DNA from: Acidobacteriota bacterium
GTDB taxonomy: Bacteria; Acidobacteriota; Terriglobia; Terriglobales; Acidobacteriaceae
Direction: 5' to 3'
DNA: 39,320 nucleotides
Assembly: GCA_003225055.1 (NCBI GenBank)
Contig: QIAU01000168.1
Span: forward strand, 1 to 39,320
Under the pieces are notes generated by a model. It saw nothing but the letters and a program-made list of their open reading frames with translations. It did no database searches and was not told where the DNA came from. Shown piece after piece: positions 34,503 to 39,320 of this stretch. How positions within the stretch are numbered: the stretch's first letter is position 1; the number at the start of each line of letters is the position of its first letter. Both the position numbers and the translations under genes were made by a program.

Positions 34503-35882
34503 ATGGCAACCGATAAAGTATGTAAAGACATCTCGCGACGGAGTTTCATGAAGCGTACTGCGGTGGGAGGTGCGGGACTCGTAATTGGGACTCAAATTCT
34601 GAGCCGGGACCTCGATGCCCGCACACCGAAAAGTGCGAACGCTACGATGATCGGCGTCCCGTTCGAAGCAAGAGAACGCGTGCGCCTGGGAATTATCGGC
34701 GTAGGCGGACGCGGAACCAGCCTGTTACAGGATCTGCTCGCCATTGAAAAGGTTGAGGTCAAGGCAATCTGCGATCTTGTGCCGGAAAAAGTCGCGCGCG
34801 CTCAAAAAGCGGTCACGAACGCAGGCCAGGCAGAGCCCGCCGGCTTCAGCAAGGGCGAATGGGATTTCAAGAACTTGACCCAGCTCGAACTCGATATGGT
34901 CTACATAGCCACCCCTTGGAACTGGCACGTCCCCATGGCCCTCAGCGCCATGAAGAATGGCAAGCACGCTGCCGTCGAAGTGCCCGCCTGTGCGACAGTC
35001 GAAGAGTGCTGGGACCTGGTCGATACCTCCGAAGCCACTCGCAAGCACTGCGTCCTTCTGGAAAATTGCTGTTATGGCTCCAGCGAGATGATGGTCTTGG
35101 GCATGGTGCGTGACGGACTCTTCGGTGAAATCACGCACGGAGAGGCGGCTTATCTCCATGACTTGCGCAGCATTTTAACGTCGAGTGAGGGAGAAGGCCT
35201 GTGGCGCCGATTTCCGCACATGAAGCACAATGGCAATCTGTATCCGACGCACGGATTAGGTCCCGTCGCTCATTACATGGACATCCATCGTGGCGACAGG
35301 TTCGACTACATGGTTTCGGTAAGTTCCGCTGAAGCCTCGCTGAGCGCCTATGTCAAAGCGAACTTCGCTGACGGGGACCCGAAGCGCAGCGAAAAATACA
35401 TTTGCGGTGACATGAATACCAGCATCATCAAAACCGTGAAAGGCCGTACGATTATTCTGCAGCATGATGTCGTCAACCCACGGCCTTACAGCCGACTGAA
35501 CTCGATCTCGGGCACGAAGGGCGCGTTCGCCGATTACCCGCCGCGTATCTTCGTCGATGGCCCAAAGCAAGAGGACTGGCAGAACATCGATGCGTTTCGC
35601 GACAAGTACGAACACGCACTCTGGAAAACGACCGGAGATCTGGCTCGCAAAATGGGTGGCCACGGCGGAATGGACTACATCATGAATTACCGGCTGATGG
35701 ATTGCCTGAAGAGGGGTCTGGTGCCCGATATCGATGTCTACGATGCTGCCGCATGGAGTGCGCCCACTCCGTTAAGCGAAACATCGGTGGCACAGAATGG
35801 CGCTCCCCAGAAATTTCCTGATTTCACACGCGGTAAGTGGAACGCCCGCTCAGATTCGACAGGCTTTGCACTTCAGACTTGA
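34503..35882 (+). CDS. GH109 alpha-N-acetylgalactosaminidase (Gfo/Idh-fold), Tat-exported
   Basis: 459 aa. A perfect AGGAGGT lies eight bases before the ATG. Tat signal: SRRSFMKRTAVGGAGLVIG (11-29). The NAD-binding motif RLGIIGVGGRGTSLL (61-75) is followed by signatures specific to GH109: IATPWNWHVPMAL, HAAVEVPACATVEECW, VLLENCCYGSSEMMVLGMVR, EAAYLHDLRSI, HNGNLYPTHGLGPVAHYMDI, GHGGMDYIMN and KFPDFTRGKW. GH109 enzymes hydrolyse alpha-GalNAc by an NAD-dependent oxidation-elimination-reduction route. The tightly bound cofactor fits Tat export of the folded enzyme. The match covers the whole length, so the family call is strong, although some members act on other sugars. It sits upstream of the HGSNAT-like gene. 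The 129-bp gap upstream may hold its own promoter. Confidence 0.92.
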   Translation: MATDKVCKDISRRSFMKRTAVGGAGLVIGTQILSRDLDARTPKSANATMIGVPFEARERVRLGIIGVGGRGTSLLQDLLAIEKVEVKAICDLVPEKVARAQKAVTNAGQAEPAGFSKGEWDFKNLTQLELDMVYIATPWNWHVPMALSAMKNGKHAAVEVPACATVEECWDLVDTSEATRKHCVLLENCCYGSSEMMVLGMVRDGLFGEITHGEAAYLHDLRSILTSSEGEGLWRRFPHMKHNGNLYPTHGLGPVAHYMDIHRGDRFDYMVSVSSAEASLSAYVKANFADGDPKRSEKYICGDMNTSIIKTVKGRTIILQHDVVNPRPYSRLNSISGTKGAFADYPPRIFVDGPKQEDWQNIDAFRDKYEHALWKTTGDLARKMGGHGGMDYIMNYRLMDCLKRGLVPDIDVYDAAAWSAPTPLSETSVAQNGAPQKFPDFTRGKWNARSDSTGFALQT

Positions 35883-35941
35883 GGGTGATTGAAGCCTGCT
35901 ATTATGCTCGCAGCGTTCCTTGCCTGCTGATAGGACCTATC

Positions 35942-37183
35942 ATGACCGAAGCCGTGCAGCTTGAGAGTCCGGTGAAAGAAGCGGCTATAACCGCACCTGA
36001 ACCCAAGCCCGAAACCAGCACCCGACTGGTATCACTCGATGGATTCCGCGGCCTGGTAATGACCCTGATGCTCGCCGAACGCATGCGTTTGCCCGACGTC
36101 GCGCGCGCGTTTCCGCACAGCGCGTTATGGGCTGTGATCGCCTTCCATACCGAACATGTCGAATGGCAAGGATGCTCGCTGCATGACCTGATCCAACCCG
36201 CCTTCTCGTTCTTAGTGGGCGCTGCACTCCCCTTTTCGATCGCGAGCCGAAAAAGCAAGGGGCAGACTTTCACTCAGATGCTTGGCCACGCGGCCTGGCG
36301 CGCGCTGCTGCTGATTGCTCTCGGAATCTTCCTTCGCTCAGTGGGATCACGGCAGACCTACTTTACATTTGAGGACACGCTGACGCAGATCGGATTGGGT
36401 TACGTCTTCCTGTTTCTGCTGGGATTCGCGCGTGTGCGAACGCAAGTGGTGGCGCTGGTGCTGATTTTGATTTGCTTTTGGGCAGCTTTCGCGCTTTATC
36501 CACCGCCAAGTCCGAATTTTGACTATGCCAGGGTCGGAGTTTCGCAAAACTGGAACCACAACTACACCGGATTTTTATCTCATTGGAACAAGAATTCGAA
36601 TCTTTCGTGGGCCTTCGATGTTTGGTTCTTGAATCTCTTTCCGCGAGAACAGCCTTTTGTCTTCAACGAGGGCGGTTGGTCCACCCTGAGTTTTATTCCC
36701 ACGCTTGGCACCATGATACTCGGGGCCCTGGCCGGAGAATGGCTCAAGGGAAAAGGATCCAAAGAGCAAAAGTTGCGAGGGCTCGTGATCGCGGGAGCAA
36801 CCTTGTTGCTGCTTGGACTCGTGTGTCAATGGGTCGGTATTTGCCCAATCGTCAAAAGGGTCTGGACATCGTCTTACACGCTGTACAGCGGGGGCTGGGT
36901 AGTGCTGATCCTGGCCGGTTTTTATGCGCTAATCGAATGGAAAGGATGGCGGCGATGGGCGTTCCCGCTGGTGGTAGTCGGAATGAACTCGATTGCCGTG
37001 TATGTGATGAGTTGGACCATGACGGGCTTCTTCGGCGATGCCTTAGACCGCCATATTGGAAAGCCGATGTCGGCGATGGCAGGACCGGTGTTTCAGCCCG
37101 TCGTGCACGGCTTTGCGGTGATGCTGAGTTTCTGGTTTATCCTGCTTTGGATGTACCGGCGGAAGATCTTCTTAAAGATCTGA
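35942..37183 (+). CDS. HGSNAT/NagX-like integral membrane acyltransferase (DUF5009 type)
   Basis: 413 aa from the ATG at 35942 (AGGA six bases upstream). A longer frame overlapping the GH109 stop is less likely. A short cytoplasmic N-terminus leads into RLVSLDGFRGLVMTLMLAER, the opening motif of the heparan-alpha-glucosaminide N-acetyltransferase family. About ten membrane helices follow, with conserved loops HVEWQGCSLHDLIQPAFSFL and GGWSTLSFIPTLGTMILGAL. Human HGSNAT acetylates terminal glucosamine across a membrane, and bacterial NagX proteins occur in amino-sugar loci. Here it lies 59 bp after GH109, so a role in N-acetylating or handling amino sugars at the inner membrane is reasonable. 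Activity is not proven for most bacterial members. Confidence 0.85.
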   Translation: MTEAVQLESPVKEAAITAPEPKPETSTRLVSLDGFRGLVMTLMLAERMRLPDVARAFPHSALWAVIAFHTEHVEWQGCSLHDLIQPAFSFLVGAALPFSIASRKSKGQTFTQMLGHAAWRALLLIALGIFLRSVGSRQTYFTFEDTLTQIGLGYVFLFLLGFARVRTQVVALVLILICFWAAFALYPPPSPNFDYARVGVSQNWNHNYTGFLSHWNKNSNLSWAFDVWFLNLFPREQPFVFNEGGWSTLSFIPTLGTMILGALAGEWLKGKGSKEQKLRGLVIAGATLLLLGLVCQWVGICPIVKRVWTSSYTLYSGGWVVLILAGFYALIEWKGWRRWAFPLVVVGMNSIAVYVMSWTMTGFFGDALDRHIGKPMSAMAGPVFQPVVHGFAVMLSFWFILLWMYRRKIFLKI

Positions 37184-37431
37184 GCGATTGCAAAAACATA
37201 CATTCCAATTCTTTTGGCAGGAGCCGCTCTCTAGGTCGCGGCGAGCTGTGCCCTCGTGATTTCAGAGTGCCGGACTGCGGAACGGATCACAGTTCGTCAG
37301 ATACCTGAAAGCGTGTCCGAGAAGGAGTTGATTCGAAAAGCTCCGACGCAAGACCTGGCAGGTCGATTTAGCAATTGTGCCCCGCTACGACATTGTCATC
37401 GTGATGCGCTCCTGAAAACTGGGGAAAAAAA

Positions 37432-37724
37432 TTGGGGAACCCCAGAAACGGCCTCCTGATTCTCGCACTCTATGTGGCGAGCGTTTTTCCAGTAGTTGCT
37501 TCCGATACGCCACTCGGGGACGCCTTCCTGGGGCGTGATACGAAACCGAGCAGGACTTACTCCGCGTCCAGAGGATGCTAAAAAAGCTCCTTTCCATGCT
37601 GGGCGGACTTCCTTCCGAACCATCCCCATTACATGCCCGCATCACGGGCAAGATCGCGATGGATGGTTTTCATGTCGAGAAGTTGTCTGGCCCGATTCAA
37701 TATTTGCTCCGGGACGGAGCTTAG
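37432..37724 (+). pseudogene. Relic of a secreted acetyl xylan esterase-like hydrolase
   Basis: Two frames together read as the N-terminus of a relative of the esterase at 18476. Frame one, from a TTG at 37432, gives a signal peptide (NGLLILALYVASVFPVVAS) and DTPLGDAFLGRD. The second frame, from about 37575, gives MLGGLPSEPSPLHARITGKI and MDGFHVEKL, aligning with LGGFPERTPLNARVTG and RIEKV of the intact gene. The linker between them is shortened and the frame changes. After HVEKL similarity stops and TAG follows at 37722. The whole catalytic domain is gone. A short hairpin with a T-run on the minus strand (37425-37446) overlaps its start. Confidence 0.55.
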
Positions 37725-37738
37725 GACGATTGAACTTG

Positions 37739-38960
37739 TTACGGCACCGGAACTATCGGCAAAATCAACGCTGAGAGGTGCTGTGCATCGTGAAAAATCA
37801 CGTTGGTGGCCGCCACAGGTTGGCGCGTGGAGAAGCCGTCTTCGCTGGTATTGAGATTTCTATCGAACCGAGGAAAGTTACTGCTGCTGACTTCAAGGCG
37901 CAACCGGTGGCCCTTGCGGGAAATGTTGCTTGTGGCCCACAGATCAAGGGTGAACTTGTAGGTCTGGCCGGGGTTCATGAACTGCGGCTGCTCCCGGGAA
38001 TCGCGGTAGCGCGCGCGGACGATTCCTTCGGTCAGGTTCTGTGCGAAACCGTCTGGCCATACGTCCACGAATTTTGCGGTAAAGTCGGTATCCACGGCGG
38101 AGGAACTGGCGAAGAGTTCTAAGGTGATCGGTCCTGTCACTTCCAGGTCCTCGGTCAGCGCAGGGGTCGAGTGCACCAGATGGTCGTCACGCTCTTCCAC
38201 CGGCCGCTGGTCGTGGGGTCTAGGTTTCAAGTGAAGGGGGCGTCGCAGCACAAAGGCCAGCCGACGGTAGGCGCGGGATTCGCGGGGTCATACAGGTAGC
38301 GATCGCTGGGTTCTGAGCGTGGTGCGGCCGTGGAAAGACTGCCGTCTCCGCCTAGCGAGTTCGCTTTCCCCGCCGAATGCAGAAAATCGAGGCTCGCCAC
38401 GCGATGGCCAAGACCAATCATCCTCATCGCGCCATTGGTTGGCGCCCATTACGAAAATTCTCACCGGCTTTGTGTTGCCAAATTCGTTGGCAGCGTTCCT
38501 GAAAATGGCCATACCAGCTCAAAATCAGTTCGTCTTCGTCGAATTCGGCGGCCGCAGTGAAATCCACCTCACCGATTTTGCGGCCCGAGCCTGCATGGCC
38601 TCCGATTGTGACCAGCAGGCGCTGTCCCTGGCGTGCAGCTTCGCTCCCGCCATGTAGCCTTATGCCGATGTAGTTGCGCAGGGATCCGCCAAGAAAAATG
38701 TCATACCAGGCAGCAATCGTCAGTGCGGGGACGTTGATCTCTGAAAAGTGCTCCTCGATAGACCAGCGCTTCCAGGACTCGTCGTAAGTGGGATGAGCCA
38801 GCCAGTCGAGAAAAATATGGAGCCAGCGAACGGGTCAGGTGCGCATCGGCCTGGTGCGGTATTTCTACTATATGGATATTCAGTGAGCGGAAGCTTCCAA
38901 ATTCCGTTTAGCGCACCTCGCCAAAACTCGCAGGCGGCACACCCCCGTTTCGCTGAAGAC
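37739..38960 (-). pseudogene. CocE/NonD-family (X-Pro dipeptidyl-peptidase-like) hydrolase, truncated and frameshifted
   Basis: The minus-strand text follows a CocE/NonD hydrolase through at least four frame segments. Near 38830-38540: FLDWLAHPTYDESWKRWSIE, PALTIAAWYDIFLGGSLRNY and EVDFTAAAEFDED. Near 38510-38420: IFRNAANEFGNTKPVRIFVM and GANQWRDEDDW. Near 38400-38240: LDFLHSAGKANSLGGDGSLS and YLYDPANPAPTVG. From 38250 to the stop at 37739: RPVEERDDHLVHSTPALTED, FTAKFVDVWPDGFAQNL and RLRLEVSSSNFPRFDRNLN, the PepX_C jelly-roll. The N-terminal part with the nucleophile Ser is missing upstream of about 38960. The changes are too many for sequencing error. It was probably a secreted ester or amide hydrolase. 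Confidence 0.88.
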
Positions 38961-39120
38961 TGTAACAGCTTTTGCTTCGAGTGCACAGCCGCGAAGCCCC
39001 GTCACTCTTGGCTCGAACGGCGCAAGGTTCTGGCGATTTGTCAGGTCTACAATTTTCAGAATGGCGGCCCTGTCGTTTGCTCAATCACGGGCCCGAGGCA
39101 GGGCGCATTCGTCATTCGGC

Positions 39121-39320
39121 TTATTGCACGATTACCGTAACCGATGCCGTGGTTCGACCGTACTGGTTCGTCGAATGCAAGGTATAGGTGGTCGTTGCTG
39201 AGGGCCTTGCTACAGTCTGCGTCCCACGCACGGGGCCGATCCGTGGATCGACGATGTTATAGGTGCTATTACTCACACTCCAACTTAGTGTTACCGGAGA
39301 ACCCGCCGAAACGGTCGAAG
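39121..39320 (-). CDS. C-terminal Ig-like domain of an extracellular protein (partial)
   Basis: Only the last 66 codons lie in the window, ending with TAA at 39121-39123. The translation (AGSPVTLSWSVSNSTYNIVD, RIGPVRGTQTVARPSATTTY, TLHSTNQYGRTTASVTVIVQ) is a bacterial Ig-like/fibronectin-type beta-sandwich of the kind that closes many acidobacterial secreted or cell-surface proteins. The frame is open to the right edge with no start inside. What the rest of the protein does cannot be told. Confidence 0.75.
   Translation of the reverse strand, partial: STVSAGSPVTLSWSVSNSTYNIVDPRIGPVRGTQTVARPSATTTYTLHSTNQYGRTTASVTVIVQ

Noticed and set aside
37425-37446. Minus-strand hairpin TGGGG/CCCCA followed by seven T, possible terminator of the CocE relic
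   Set aside because: The stem is only 4-5 bp with a very tight loop and lies 300 bp from the relic's stop.

Overview
The window looks like a chromosomal piece from an Acidobacteriota member (Terriglobia-like). The reasons are an Oar-type TonB-dependent receptor with an N-terminal carboxypeptidase-regulatory domain, a sulfatase-fold/TPR fusion, several Tat-exported Gfo/Idh/MocA proteins, GH109, and Ig-like repeats of the kind common in that phylum. This assignment rests on family content and protein style, not on a marker gene. No rRNA, tRNA, CRISPR array or intact mobile element was recognised.

Layout. (1) 1-2249 is poorly coding. A branched-chain-amino-acid-type substrate-binding protein runs off the left edge on the minus strand, followed by two unrecognised ORFs and eroded sequence. 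(2) 2250-5839, plus strand, holds a membrane-anchored alkaline-phosphatase-superfamily (sulfatase-like) TPR protein and a secreted TPR protein. (3) 5855-16871, minus strand, reads in transcription order: Tat amidohydrolase, GntR/FCD regulator, large TonB-dependent receptor with its own terminator, then a tight trio of Tat Gfo/Idh oxidoreductase, ApbE flavin transferase and GH20-like hexosaminidase. (4) 17126-27274, plus strand, diverges from block 3 across a 255-bp gap that carries a perfect 7-bp inverted repeat over a -10-like box. It holds a Tat Gfo/Idh protein with a cysteine cluster, a tandem alpha/beta-hydrolase esterase, a secreted toroid/lyase-like protein, a GH42-like enzyme, a Tat sugar isomerase/epimerase and a secreted M55 D-aminopeptidase. 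(5) 27379-29442, minus strand, is an exported M28 metallopeptidase. (6) 29637-37183, plus strand, holds a frameshifted enolase-superfamily (OSBS/N-acylamino-acid racemase-like) gene, a DHDPS/NAL-family aldolase, a dihydroorotate-dehydrogenase-like flavoenzyme, an OFA-like MFS carrier, a GH109 alpha-N-acetylgalactosaminidase and a HGSNAT/NagX-like membrane acyltransferase. (7) 37184-39320 is a graveyard: a truncated esterase relic related to the intact esterase in block 4, a multiply frameshifted CocE/NonD hydrolase relic, and the C-terminus of an Ig-like surface protein entering from the right edge.

Taken together, blocks 3-6 look like a glycan-utilization locus. It has outer-membrane uptake, regulation, Tat/Sec-exported glycosidases, esterase and redox-type sugar enzymes, an inner-membrane carrier and intracellular carbon-acid chemistry. 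GH109, GH20 and the HGSNAT-like protein point to N-acetylated amino sugars. The M55 and M28 peptidases and the racemase/DHDPS/DHOD-like set suggest that the substrate also carries peptide or D-amino-acid parts (glycopeptide, mucin-like material or cell-wall fragments). The substrate is an inference. The gene identities are mostly solid at family level.
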